From Phytomonas francai (Eukaryota > Euglenozoa > Kinetoplastea > Trypanosomatida > Trypanosomatidae): a DNA stretch of 57,554 nt. Shown one piece after another: positions 18,980 to 28,900 of this stretch. The first letter of the stretch is position 1, and each line of letters opens with the position of its first letter. The stretch spans positions 472,730-530,283 of the forward strand of contig MJCC01000006.1 of the NCBI GenBank assembly GCA_001766655.1, read 5' to 3'. Position numbers and translations under genes: made by a program. The notes below the pieces were generated by a model that did no database searches, was not told the DNA's origin, and worked only from the letters and a program-made list of their open reading frames with translations.

Positions 18980-20023
18980 CTAGGCTCTCCTCTCCCGGCA
19001 CGCGACGTAGCTGGCGAGGGTCTGGGCGCAGATCCAGTACGCGAACTCGAGATGCCCCTCGACCGCCTGGGCGTCTCGCCAGGCGCGCTTGAGGCGGCCC
19101 CACAGCGACGGCCCCGCGCGGCCGCCGAGGAGGGCCCGCGCGAGGAGCCCATTCGGCAGCAGCAGCCAAAGCAGCAGCACCGCGAGCGAGGAGACGGCCG
19201 GCGGCCGCGGCTCCGCGAAGACGAGGGCGCGCCGCCAGCCCCGCAGGCAGAGCAGGTCGAGCACGACGAGGTTCGCCGGAACGAGCAGGAGGAGGCCGAG
19301 CGAGAGGAGCTGCGGGGGGGTCAGCGGGCGAAGCGCCCGCCAGCGCGCGCGGAGTTCGGCCCCGAGGCCGAGGCCGCCGCCGCCGACGACGACGTCTTCG
19401 TCGCTGCGCGGGGCCGCCGCCGGCGCGGCCCCCCCCGCGAGGCTGCCCTCCCGACTCGCATCGTCGGAGTCCTCGACGCGGAGGCTGAAAAAGACGCCCC
19501 CGCGGGACGACGGCGCGCGCGAAACCGGGGTGGGCGGCGACGCGCCTTTCGCGGACACCGCCGGGAGGGAGGCGGACCGCGAAGGCACCCGCGCGCGCGG
19601 CTCCGCGTCCTTGGCCTCGAGGATGGCCTCGGATCGAGGCCCTGGACGGGGCCATCGCGATCGGACGGCGTGCCCGCAGGGGCGGCAAAGCGGGGGCATC
19701 GTGCACGTCGGATCGGGGCCAGGGTTAGCATCGGAGGCGATCATCGGCGGGGTGCGCGGTGACCCTGTTTGACAAGATGCATCCTCGACCACCGCCGTGG
19801 CTTCGGGCGCGGGAGCCCTTCTCGCAAAGAGGCCCTGGGGGCACGGGCTGCTGTGAGTAGTATCCCTTTCGAGCCCGCGTTGATTGAACAGGGGTACGCG
19901 ACTTGCACTCTCTATCTCTGGTAGAATAACGAATTCATCGCTGCTATCATCGCTTCTCGAGGCATGCACCTTCGCGGCATCGGGCAACTTGAAAAGGTCT
20001 TCAAATGAGCTAGAGGTGGACAT
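18980..20023 (-). CDS. Small membrane protein with two C-terminal hydrophobic hairpins and an LC3-interacting-like motif
   Basis: This is a 347-residue frame with an N-terminal cytosolic-type region of about 225 residues, low in complexity and rich in Ser, Pro, Arg and Ala. It is followed by two long hydrophobic segments each broken by a polar turn (LLSLGLLLLVPANLVVLDLL and SSLAVLLLWLLLPNGLLARA). A short amphipathic tail (WGRLKRAWRDAQAVEGHLEF) comes last. Near the N-terminus SDDSSDEFVIL places an aromatic-x-x-aliphatic core behind a run of acidic and serine residues, the form of an Atg8/LC3-interacting region. A second, weaker one is SFEDLF. Hairpins plus such a motif are the architecture of reticulon-like ER-phagy receptors. 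That reading is inference and no family homology is evident. The 19000-19760 part is strikingly GC-rich, with long antisense frames that I treat as shadows. Confidence 0.75.
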   Translation of the reverse strand: MSTSSSFEDLFKLPDAAKVHASRSDDSSDEFVILPEIESASRVPLFNQRGLERDTTHSSPCPQGLFARRAPAPEATAVVEDASCQTGSPRTPPMIASDANPGPDPTCTMPPLCRPCGHAVRSRWPRPGPRSEAILEAKDAEPRARVPSRSASLPAVSAKGASPPTPVSRAPSSRGGVFFSLRVEDSDDASREGSLAGGAAPAAAPRSDEDVVVGGGGLGLGAELRARWRALRPLTPPQLLSLGLLLLVPANLVVLDLLCLRGWRRALVFAEPRPPAVSSLAVLLLWLLLPNGLLARALLGGRAGPSLWGRLKRAWRDAQAVEGHLEFAYWICAQTLASYVACRERRA

Positions 20024-20167
20024 TAATATGGGATAAATCGAAGGCGGAATGGATGGACAAGGAAAACCCCTCTACCCTTGGAAAGGCTTCACCTTTTAAC
20101 AACTCTTAGTTGCTTTTCTTTGGGTGCTAATGCCCTTCCCTCAGTTTTATTTCCTGAGTAAATACTA

Positions 20168-20211
<44 letters not shown>

Positions 20212-20576
20212 TATATTGAGGCATAGCACAGGGATTGTTTATGATAAGAAAAAAAGTGAACTAATGAATTGATGAACATAAAAGTAAAAAAAAACATTTA
20301 GTCTAAAGTTATTCTGTAATGAAACCCATAGCATGAGTGAATCACCAAAGCAGCCAATGCACCCCTCTCCCCCTCCCCTCAAAAAAAAAAAGAACTGAAG
20401 GGAAACGAAATATGAGGGTAAACACAGCGTATATATTCCTAAATCATTCCAGACAAACTGCATAAAGAAGACAATGTCAAGAACACATAAGCCCACGAAA
20501 GGAAAATGAGTGTGATCCACATGGAAAGAATATACTATAGACTAACAGGTAACAATAGAACGCAGCACCGAGCGTG
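20024..20576. repeat. Spacer with (TA)20 microsatellite
   Basis: AT-rich spacer with an uninterrupted (TA)20 run at 20171-20210 and an A11 run near 20380. The polypurine run at 20039-20066 on the plus strand could act as the pyrimidine tract for the gene starting at 20023, but no AG follows it before the ATG. Confidence 0.8.
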
Positions 20577-23126
20577 TTAATGCGAATTTCCATACTCTTT
20601 CTGTTTAGACATCAACTTATTATCTTCTGGTATGAGCATGATGATAACCCCCAACAGGTACAAATCATTCAATTGTCGAAATACCAACAGCATATAGAAA
20701 TCCTCCGGGTCGTAAAACTTGATGGAAAGCACAGAAAAAAGAAGAATCCATAGTGGAAAGAAAAGGAATGCAACACTTATTCTGCGGTAGCGCAAATATA
20801 GCCGCATGGCACGAACCTGAATCCTTCTCTCACGTCGCTGCTTGCCAGCTTCTAGCAAGTTTCCTACATTGTACCCCGACGCGGTGGAGGCATCCGCGAA
20901 TGCCCTCACAGGAACCTCGCGACCATCGAGCGCATTCGAATCCGATCGCCTCTTGAAACGCGCATGTGGATTGTCTTCGTCGCCGTCGTCGTCGTCGTCG
21001 CCACCGCGACGGGATTTCTCTGCACGCAGGCGACGTTTCCGACGCTGAAGTTCCCCGCCAAGCCTATTACCTTCCAACGACGCTGAAGTAGACGTCCCAT
21101 GGGCATTGGAGGCCCTTATATGATATTGACCGTCGTCGTCGTCCCTCCCCCACGGGGCCTCCTCCATGTCCGAGCTCTCGCTAAAGCACGTCAGGTTGGC
21201 TGTCCCGGCGACCTCCGATTGGGCCCGGCGCGAAAGCTGCACGACCACCAACCGCTGAAGCCGACGCCTAAGTAAGTAAATCCGAATTAAATTCACCGTG
21301 TGAAATAGCAGGATGCCGACGGTGTCCAGCAAATGCATGATATTGCAGTAAATCGACTGCGAATTCCAAGCCCGCGCGTCCGAGATAAAGGCCATGAAGA
21401 TGCCCTGGCTCCAGCACATGTGCGCGCAGAAGTTGACGGGGTGGTAAAGGGCACTGAAGAGGATGATTTCCCTCTTTTGGCTGGCGCTGAGCCGTCTGTA
21501 GGCCGGGCCGACGCCCATTGCGACCATCATCTCCAGACACATTATCGCCGCGTCGTTTGCGATCGACAGCACGTTCGAGATCCTTTTCATACCGGGAATA
21601 TTCAACTGCGCGTTCGAGAGGGCAAGCCAGAGGTACTGGGCCCCGGTGAGACCTAGATCAAAAAACTTGATAAGGAACACCGCGAGGAGCAGGTGCTGAA
21701 TGCGTGGGTTCATGATGATGGTGAAGATCCCACACAGGGAGGCGCCGCGCTTCCGCGGCCGCGAGGACGTCCGGCCCCCCCTGCCAGAGTCTGCGTCGAA
21801 AGAGTCCTCCGGCGACGTGGGCACGTGCATGTCACCCCCATGAGGAAAACGAAGAAGGGAAAAACACCATCGACAGCGAGTGATCTTTATAAGGAAAATC
21901 CCTAAAAGACCCGCATTAATAGTAGAAAGGATAACGCACACGACGAAAATGGGGTAGTATTCACCACTCCCGACATAGCCGCCTAAGTTCTCAAACTCAA
22001 GGGAAACGCGGACATCCATGGGGATGTTTGAGCACTGAACTAATATCGGCACCAGCCATACGGCGGGATACTTGTGGGTTAATACGACCTCTGATGGGGT
22101 CTTGTCGGTTGAGAAGGGATAGGAAGAGTTATAAAAATCCTCTTCAACAAGCTTGTTTAGGGGTACGACGTACATTGCAGGAGCGCTACAAATAAACGAG
22201 GAATATTTGGCAAGATGATACGCATCTCTTTTTGTACTGCGCATTGTATGGTATAAAAATTTACCTATTGTATGCGCATCGGGATACTCATGACCGTCTA
22301 GATTATTAAATTGCATCTCGCTCATATCCAAATACTCATTAGAAAGACTCGAATGATGCATTATATTATACCATATTCTTGCCTCAAATATACGGATTTG
22401 CAGGTCTAGTTCTGCAAGCATGAAATCATTGGTGATAATATCTGCACTTGCCTGTTTGCTCCTGTTAGCTTCCCAAATACACTTCGTGTGGCTTTGATTC
22501 CCATTGTAGTAATTCTGGCTTATTATAGGTGTATTGTAGAGATAATGCAGACGAGGGTTATTGTATAATAAAAATGTCACGTCCCTAGAGGAACTGCTAT
22601 TCCAAAATTCTGACGCTTTACGCGTAGACCCTTGGGAACTATGCGAAAAACTATTGCTTGCATTTAGTATATATCTATTTTTAAACTCTTCGAGCATCTT
22701 GCGATTCAGACTAACGCTCCCATGTTTTAGCGATATACGAATGGTGCCACCTGTCATCAAAAAAAATGCATCGCTCTCCATCATTTTCTTCGCGTAGAAA
22801 TTTAAACCATCAAACGGCTGCAGCATAGACAATGTAAACAACACAAATCCTCTTGAGAGGTTATTTTCCGTCGAATTGTGCGGAGTATTGTTGCTTAGTG
22901 TGAGGCTACGAAGCGCGAAGGATGGAATGTTCTTGCACTCAGATGATGTCTTCATCTTGAACCTTGCCCTGGCATGGTAAATTGTTGCCTCCACTAATGG
23001 AGCATCGTAAGAAAGGGGAAAAATAAGCAAAAGAATAAGCGGTACGAAATATAAATGTAGAACATGAATTGCCAAGCAATGTATGCCATGTGAAGCGTCA
23101 AAACTAATTCCCTGAGCTATTGACAT
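20577..23126 (-). CDS. Seven-transmembrane protein, GOST / lung-7TM receptor-like
   Basis: This is an 849-residue protein. The N-terminus has a hydrophobic signal segment (LHLYFVPLILLLIFPLSY), followed by a lumenal or extracellular-type region of about 320 residues rich in Asn, Ser and Tyr with many N-x-S/T sites. About seven transmembrane helices then lie between residues 385 and 835. The sequence VSLEFENLGGYVGSGEYYPIFV leading into the first helix, the RIQHLLLAVFLIKFFDL segment and the final FRQLNDLYLLGVIIMLIPED resemble the GOST/lung-7TM family. That family includes Golgi and surface proteins proposed to carry cargo such as Wnt or to act in secretion. A basic, acidic and Gly-rich cytosolic insertion (about 640-730) splits the helix bundle between helices six and seven, which is unusual. 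The first AG after the nearest T-tract falls 8 bases inside the frame (see findings). Confidence 0.85.
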   Translation of the reverse strand: MSIAQGISFDASHGIHCLAIHVLHLYFVPLILLLIFPLSYDAPLVEATIYHARARFKMKTSSECKNIPSFALRSLTLSNNTPHNSTENNLSRGFVLFTLSMLQPFDGLNFYAKKMMESDAFFLMTGGTIRISLKHGSVSLNRKMLEEFKNRYILNASNSFSHSSQGSTRKASEFWNSSSSRDVTFLLYNNPRLHYLYNTPIISQNYYNGNQSHTKCIWEANRSKQASADIITNDFMLAELDLQIRIFEARIWYNIMHHSSLSNEYLDMSEMQFNNLDGHEYPDAHTIGKFLYHTMRSTKRDAYHLAKYSSFICSAPAMYVVPLNKLVEEDFYNSSYPFSTDKTPSEVVLTHKYPAVWLVPILVQCSNIPMDVRVSLEFENLGGYVGSGEYYPIFVVCVILSTINAGLLGIFLIKITRCRWCFSLLRFPHGGDMHVPTSPEDSFDADSGRGGRTSSRPRKRGASLCGIFTIIMNPRIQHLLLAVFLIKFFDLGLTGAQYLWLALSNAQLNIPGMKRISNVLSIANDAAIMCLEMMVAMGVGPAYRRLSASQKREIILFSALYHPVNFCAHMCWSQGIFMAFISDARAWNSQSIYCNIMHLLDTVGILLFHTVNLIRIYLLRRRLQRLVVVQLSRRAQSEVAGTANLTCFSESSDMEEAPWGRDDDDGQYHIRASNAHGTSTSASLEGNRLGGELQRRKRRLRAEKSRRGGDDDDDGDEDNPHARFKRRSDSNALDGREVPVRAFADASTASGYNVGNLLEAGKQRRERRIQVRAMRLYLRYRRISVAFLFFPLWILLFSVLSIKFYDPEDFYMLLVFRQLNDLYLLGVIIMLIPEDNKLMSKQKEYGNSH

Positions 23127-23157
23127 CCCAAGAATGAAAAAAAAATCAGTATGCTGA

Positions 23158-23196
<39 letters not shown>

Positions 23197-24158
23197 AATT
23201 CTTTTCTTGCTGAATATCAAGCTGAGAGTGTATGCGTTTTTCTAAGCTTTAAATTATGAACTATTAGTTTTGTTTTTGACTATTGTATTGTTACTTATTT
23301 TTATTCTTTTTGAAATCAATAACTATGCGAAGGAAAAAAAGAGTAAACACAAATATTAGCAACCTGAAGTGAATTCTTCGACTTGAATATAATCCAATTT
23401 GCATTTGTGGAACCCTGCGGGATTAGGGAGACAGGGGGTTGTTGATTCTCTGCAAGACAACAGATTCCATCCTTCCCTTTTTTTATTGCTGATACTGGTA
23501 TCCTAAAAACAGTTCCAGTTTTAAGAGTCCAGTGAACGAACGCGACACTAAATAACCATATATTGCATTAAAAATCATCATTAGAAACCTCCCATCGCGT
23601 TATTCCCATTAGACCATCAGTACCACTGACGAATACACACAAGAGAGTTTGATAAGACAAGGTTCCCCGTTTCCACCACCTCCATTTGGGCTATTTTGGA
23701 CCTAGACCTACGCATTGATTGTGATGGCAATTATTAAGAAAAAAAGAGACTTGGTCTGCCATACCAAACACGTTAATAATTGTTTTTAACAGTGGTGTTT
23801 TATTATCATACCAAACCGTACATCAGACTGAACAACAAACTCAAAATATAATAGGATGTACGGAAAAATTCACATCATGTTCAGTAAATAGACAAGGGTA
23901 GTAATATGGGGGGTATGCGAAACAAGTATCACTGAGAAAATGAAGAGGTAGCAAAACGAGTTTGAGATTTAAAAAGGGATAGCTTCTCTTGCTTCCTTCA
24001 TTCTTGCTTACAGTCTCCTAGGTACATCTAGGCACGCAAAGGCACGTGAATACAAAGAATAAATGCACACGTGCGTATGTAACCAACTCTTCAATAATAA
24101 TGGTGGAGAGAGAATAAAAAGTACGCTCATGCAGGGTGTTTGAGATCTTCATTCTTAA
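23127..24158. repeat. Spacer with (TA)17 microsatellite
   Basis: This AT-rich spacer of about 1 kb contains a (TA)17 run at 23161-23194, 35 bases upstream of the 7TM gene start, and a T8 tract (minus strand) at about 23137-23145. The remainder holds the leader of that gene and the 3' untranslated region of the RPT4 gene. No coding frame is supported. Confidence 0.8.
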
Positions 24159-25349
24159 TTATTGTACGGAGTACTGGTGCGCCTGTCCCTCCAGACGCTT
24201 CATATCAACAACTTTTCGCACTGCCTTGTTAAAATCGTCACTTTCGACGTAGTCCCTTCCTGCACGAATCGCGAACATACCCGCCTCTGTGCATACATTC
24301 CGCAGATCCGCGCCGTTGAAGCCCTCGGAGAGCTTCACCACGCTGTCGTAATCGATATCACCACGCTTGGTGATCTTCGCAGCGTGGATTTGAAGAATAT
24401 CAAGCCTTCCGGTTTCATTGGGCAAGCTGATTTCGATTTTTCGGTCGAGTCGTCCAGGCCGCATGAGGGCTGGATCCAGCGTGTCTGGGCGGTTGGTTGC
24501 CATGATCAACTTTACTTTACCGAGCTGGTCGAAGCCATCCATCTGATTGAGCAGCTCCATCAGCGTGCGTTGGATCTCTCGATCGGAAGACGATCCTTCG
24601 ATACGCTTACCGCCGATTGCATCGACCTCATCGATAAAGATAATGCAAGGTTCGTGCTCGCGTGCGTAGGCGAACATCTCCCGAACGATACGTGCCGACT
24701 CCCCGATATACTTATCCACAATTGCCGAGCCGACAACTTTTAGGAACGAGGCGTCGACGTTTGAGGCGATGGCCTTGGCGAGCAGCGTCTTTCCCGTCCC
24801 CGGCGGACCATACAGCAACACCCCTTTGGGAGGGACGATTCCAACCCTTATAAAGAGCTCTGGATTTGTCAGTGGGAGCTCGATGACCTCGCGCATCTGT
24901 CGCATCTGATCTTGCAGACCACCAATTTCCTGGAAGGAGACATTCTTTTCGTCTCCCATGTACTTCATGCTGTAGATCTGTGGATCAACCTCCCGCGGCA
25001 GGATTTTCACAATCGTCAATGTTGTCACCTCCAGCGCAACGCGCGCGCCGAACTTGAGCTTCTCCGGCTGGATGCTTTTCTTATACCCCACAAGGTGCCG
25101 GGCACCGCTGATGCTCTTCACAATAAACCGCTCGTCGTCGACGCGCTTGAGGACTTCACCGATATAGTGTCCGATAGTCAGCAGCGCGTGGATTTGGTCC
25201 TCGACACGCTGACGTTCTTCCTGGTAATTCTTCGTATCGGTATCAATTTTACGAAGCCGGGCCTTGATGCCCTTCCGCTCGATCATTTTCTTCATAACAT
25301 TGGCTAAAAGGGCCTCCCGCTCCGTATCTAGTGGAGCGTTGGTCTGCAT
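24159..25349 (-). CDS. RPT4: 26S proteasome regulatory ATPase subunit RPT4 (PSMC6)
   Basis: The protein has 396 residues, the usual length for this subunit. It carries an N-terminal coiled coil (about 20-60), an OB domain ([20 protein letters not shown]), and an AAA+ core with GPPGTGKT (Walker A), [14 protein letters not shown] (Walker B) and a second region with [13 protein letters not shown] and [11 protein letters not shown] (arginine fingers). Alignment from memory with human and yeast RPT4 is nearly gap-free through [31 protein letters not shown] and [20 protein letters not shown]. It unfolds ubiquitylated substrates and threads them into the 20S core in nucleus and cytosol. The C-terminus lacks a HbYX motif, as expected for RPT4. 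Codon use is like its neighbours. Confidence 0.97.
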   Translation of the reverse strand: MQTNAPLDTEREALLANVMKKMIERKGIKARLRKIDTDTKNYQEERQRVEDQIHALLTIGHYIGEVLKRVDDERFIVKSISGARHLVGYKKSIQPEKLKFGARVALEVTTLTIVKILPREVDPQIYSMKYMGDEKNVSFQEIGGLQDQMRQMREVIELPLTNPELFIRVGIVPPKGVLLYGPPGTGKTLLAKAIASNVDASFLKVVGSAIVDKYIGESARIVREMFAYAREHEPCIIFIDEVDAIGGKRIEGSSSDREIQRTLMELLNQMDGFDQLGKVKLIMATNRPDTLDPALMRPGRLDRKIEISLPNETGRLDILQIHAAKITKRGDIDYDSVVKLSEGFNGADLRNVCTEAGMFAIRAGRDYVESDDFNKAVRKVVDMKRLEGQAHQYSVQ

Positions 25350-25982
25350 GATATGATATTAAAGTACCCTAACTGATCTTATTTGTTCTCTCTCAAGTGG
25401 GAGCAAGTGGTACCTCCTTTATCTCGTGTATGCGTCCTTAGAGTAATGGTGGTGAGACAAATGCAACAAATATAATAATAATTGAAAACTAATTCCTGTG
25501 CGCCTACTGTGTATAAGCTCTATATCTAGCAGAGAGATGCCAGTGACCTATCTCTGGTACTTTTGCTCAAACCTTCCTAAAAGCGGAGTCCCCGTCGTGG
25601 AAGATGTCAGAGCAAGGAATGTAAAAAAAAAAAGAAAAAAAGAAGAAGAATGATATACATGGTTTTAAGCAAGCAAATTTCAACAATATTTCTTTCCTCA
25701 ATTAAGATTCGAACCATTAATGTGGTGATTGGTTAGAAAAAATCAACTCCATCCAATATTTGACCAAGATGCAGGACAGCTTTAGCGGACGGACAGCTTA
25801 CACTATCCTCCCTTTTTTTAACGCTTTTGCAGCTTCCATGTTTCACGTCTATTTGCATATCTCCGCTCCCTTCAAATGACAAACGCACACCCCGTCAACA
25901 CCGACCTTAACTCACCAAAGAAGCGAGAATCTGAAGTAAATCTATCGAGGTGTAAATCATGGAGATTTGTGAGCAACTTGAC
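25350..25982. other. Intergenic spacer with RPT4 leader
   Basis: This spacer of 633 bases holds the acceptor candidate at 25577-25652 and the short 3' untranslated region of the TruD-like gene. No coding frame is supported. Confidence 0.5.
25577..25652 (-). promoter_or_regulatory. Candidate spliced-leader acceptor for RPT4
   Basis: On the minus strand a long pyrimidine tract (about 25650-25623, CTTCTTCTTTTTTTCTTTTT) is followed, with no intervening AG, by TTTTAG at 25578-25577. This lies 228 bases before the ATG at 25349. Confidence 0.5.
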
Positions 25983-28900
25983 TTAATATTCCAAAAGGTA
26001 TTGCTGGAGAACGAGGCTCTCTTCCGAAACACCGGGCCGCATAACATCCTGCACATCCTTTGGTGTACGCAGCGTCATCTCCGCGTTGACCGCATAGATT
26101 AATCTCCACTTAATATGTCTGCTACACTCCTCCAAGTCCTGAAGAATTGAATCCACTGCGTCTTTGGTGACCATGTGGAGTTCCCTCCGCGTTTGGAACT
26201 CCATAGAACCTTTTCCTGTGGCGGCCCCATTATCATCCGCACATTCTTCCTCCGTCTGTAACGCGTGATACCTACTGAGTTGTGCGTGCGCGAATTCCTG
26301 AAGCAGCATACTCTGCATTAGGTGAAAGGCATCCACCATGGCACAACGCTCGAGATCTGCGACAATGTCGCTGCACACCTTGGCGAGCTCGCGAAGCGTT
26401 TCAATGACTTCGTCCCCACCCCTGCGTGCAGGCTTATCGACGGATGGCGTCATCGACAGACGCCCCATTTCGCGCTGAGAAATCGTGCCGCCACCCACCG
26501 CACCATCCTCGTCATCCCCACCTAGACGCTGCGCCTCGTCTTCATCAAGAGTATATCGTCCGCGACGGTTCGCTTTTTTCCCCGCCGTCGTGGCGGGATC
26601 CGGGCTGATGGCCCGCACCAATGCCGCGTAAAAGTTCTCCCATGAGGTCTTCAAGACAGGAAGGGCGAGCCCCTTCGCGCCCGGCGTGCTCGACGCCCCG
26701 CCGTCCGGGGAGGCCGCTGGCTGGAGCATCCGCCGAAGCGAGCAGTGCGGCTCGGTCGCCGCGAGCACGCCTGCCGCCATCGCGCCCGTTGCCTCGAGCG
26801 CGACCACGCCGAGGTCCCTGTCCAGGCTGAGCCCGATCGGGGCGAGCGCGCTGGGCTCGTTCGGCCCGCCCCGGCGCACCGTCACCGTCGCGCGGGCGAG
26901 CGCGAAGGGCCGCACGCGCAGCGTCACCGACGCCCCGCCCGCGCGCCNNNNNNNNNNNNNNNNNNNNNNNNNNNNNNNNNNNNNNNNNNNNNNNNNNNNN
27001 NNNNNNNNNNNNNNNNNNNNNNNNNNNNNNNNNNNNNNNNNNNNNNNNNNNNNNNNNNNNNNNNNNNNNNNNNNNNNNNNNNNNNNNNNNNNNNNNNNNN
27101 NNNNNNNNNNNNNNNNNNNNNNNNNNNNNNNNNNNNNNNNNNNNNNNNNNNNNNNNNNNNNNNNNNNNNNNNNNNNNNNNNNNNNNNNNNNNNNNNNNNN
27201 NNNNNNNNNNNNNNNNNNNNNNNNNNNNNNNNNNNNNNNNNNNNNNNNNNNNNNNNNNNNNNNNNNNNNNNNNNNNNNNNNNNNNNNNNNNNNNNNNNNN
27301 NNNNNNNNNNNNNNNNNNNNNNNNNNNNNNNNNNNNNNNNNNNNNNNNNNNNNNNNNNNNNNNNNNNNNNNNNNNNNNNNNNNNNNNGGCCCCGTCGAGC
27401 CGCGCGACGCCGTACGCGGCGTTGAGCACCGGCGCGAGCCGACGGGCGGCCCCCGCGAGGCCGCCCGCCCCCCCGCTCACCGCCGTGCGCGAGAAAGGCC
27501 CCGAGGGCTCGATGGACAGCGCGTCGGCGCCCGAGGAGGCCGCGTACTGCGCTAGAATATCGGCAAAGTTAATGAGAACCAGGGCGCCTCCCTGAACCTT
27601 GAGACCCCACGAGGTGGCCATCGGGACAGGGGCCGGCTTCGTAATCGTGAGATGAAGCCTCTCTGGCAAGGTGCGCAGCCAACGCTGCATGGATGGCGAC
27701 GCGCCGGCAAGGAGCTCCTCGAGACCCTCCTGTGGGGTCGAGGAGTTAGACGGGTCGCTCTGCACATCGGCAGAGCTCCTCTCTTCGGCATCGTTTGAAG
27801 GGAGCAGCGCGGCATCGCCCTCGCGATGCCGCGGCGAGTCTAACGCTGTCGGGACCCGCAACGTCGCTTCGAAGGCTAACGTCACCTCACGGCTCGAGCC
27901 ATCGCGCACAAAAGCGGCAGCAACATCACGGCGATCCTGCACCTCAGAACCGTCGATTGCCTTCAGGAGCCACTCGCAACGCCGGAAAATCGCCTTCGGG
28001 TCCGTCGCGGTCATTAATTGCCCCACCAAATCGTTTAGCCGCGCTGAAAGAACGAGCTCTTGCACGCTTGCATGTGTCGGTGAAATCACTTGACCATCAC
28101 CCGACCCTTGTGCGGCGGATGAAGGTTGAGGAAGTGCCCTCCGAAGCTCCTCCTCCGGGAGAAGAAGGGAGAGCAACTCAGTGAGGGGCTCCGTGCCCTC
28201 AACTTGCGCTGACGCTGCTTCAGTCAGGGAGGCATCGCTGCTGTCGCCGCCACCGTGGCCTGGATCTGCTTCGTTAAGGACGACCCCGGTACGACGGCGC
28301 TGTACTTGCGAGATAAACCAGGAGGGCCAGCTCAAGGCCGTCGCCGCGCCCTGCGCAGGAGAGCACCCCGGGGCGAGGCACCAAACCCTAGCCCTCGCCA
28401 CCCGCTTCACGTCCTCGAGCCTTGTCAGGAAAAGCGAGTTGGTGAGGTGCACGCCCCACTTTTCGGACGGTGAGCGGCGGCGTAGTTCGAGCTCCAGCGC
28501 GAGCCGCGTCGGCTCCGGTTCCTGGGAAGCCGTCAGCCGCGACGGCGGCGCCGCGGGAGGCCGCGGGAAGGCGGCGGCCGAAACCGCCAGCGAGGGAAGC
28601 TCGAGGAGCCGCTGCCGCTGCTGCCGCTTCAGGCGGTACTCTGCGCAGCCGTCGAGATCGTTGTGGCCTCGGTTATAACACGCCACGCAGTACACAGGGG
28701 CCGTCAGCAGGGCCGTCTCGGGGTCGAGCTCGCGCCGGACCCGGTGTACCTTATGCTGGAGCCCGCTGTCCACCTCGGCCTCGACGCCGCTCAGGATGAA
28801 GTACTCGCGCAGGACCTGGGTAAGCCCCGCCACCCCATGCCGCGTGATCGCGCGGATGTGCAGAGTGTAAAGGCGATCGCCGAGCTCCGCCTCGGGGGCG

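Noticed and set aside
18924..19772. Overlapping frames of 227-260 codons on both strands
   Set aside because: All lie in the GC-extreme part of the 347-residue membrane protein gene and are Arg/Pro/Ala repeats with no domain.
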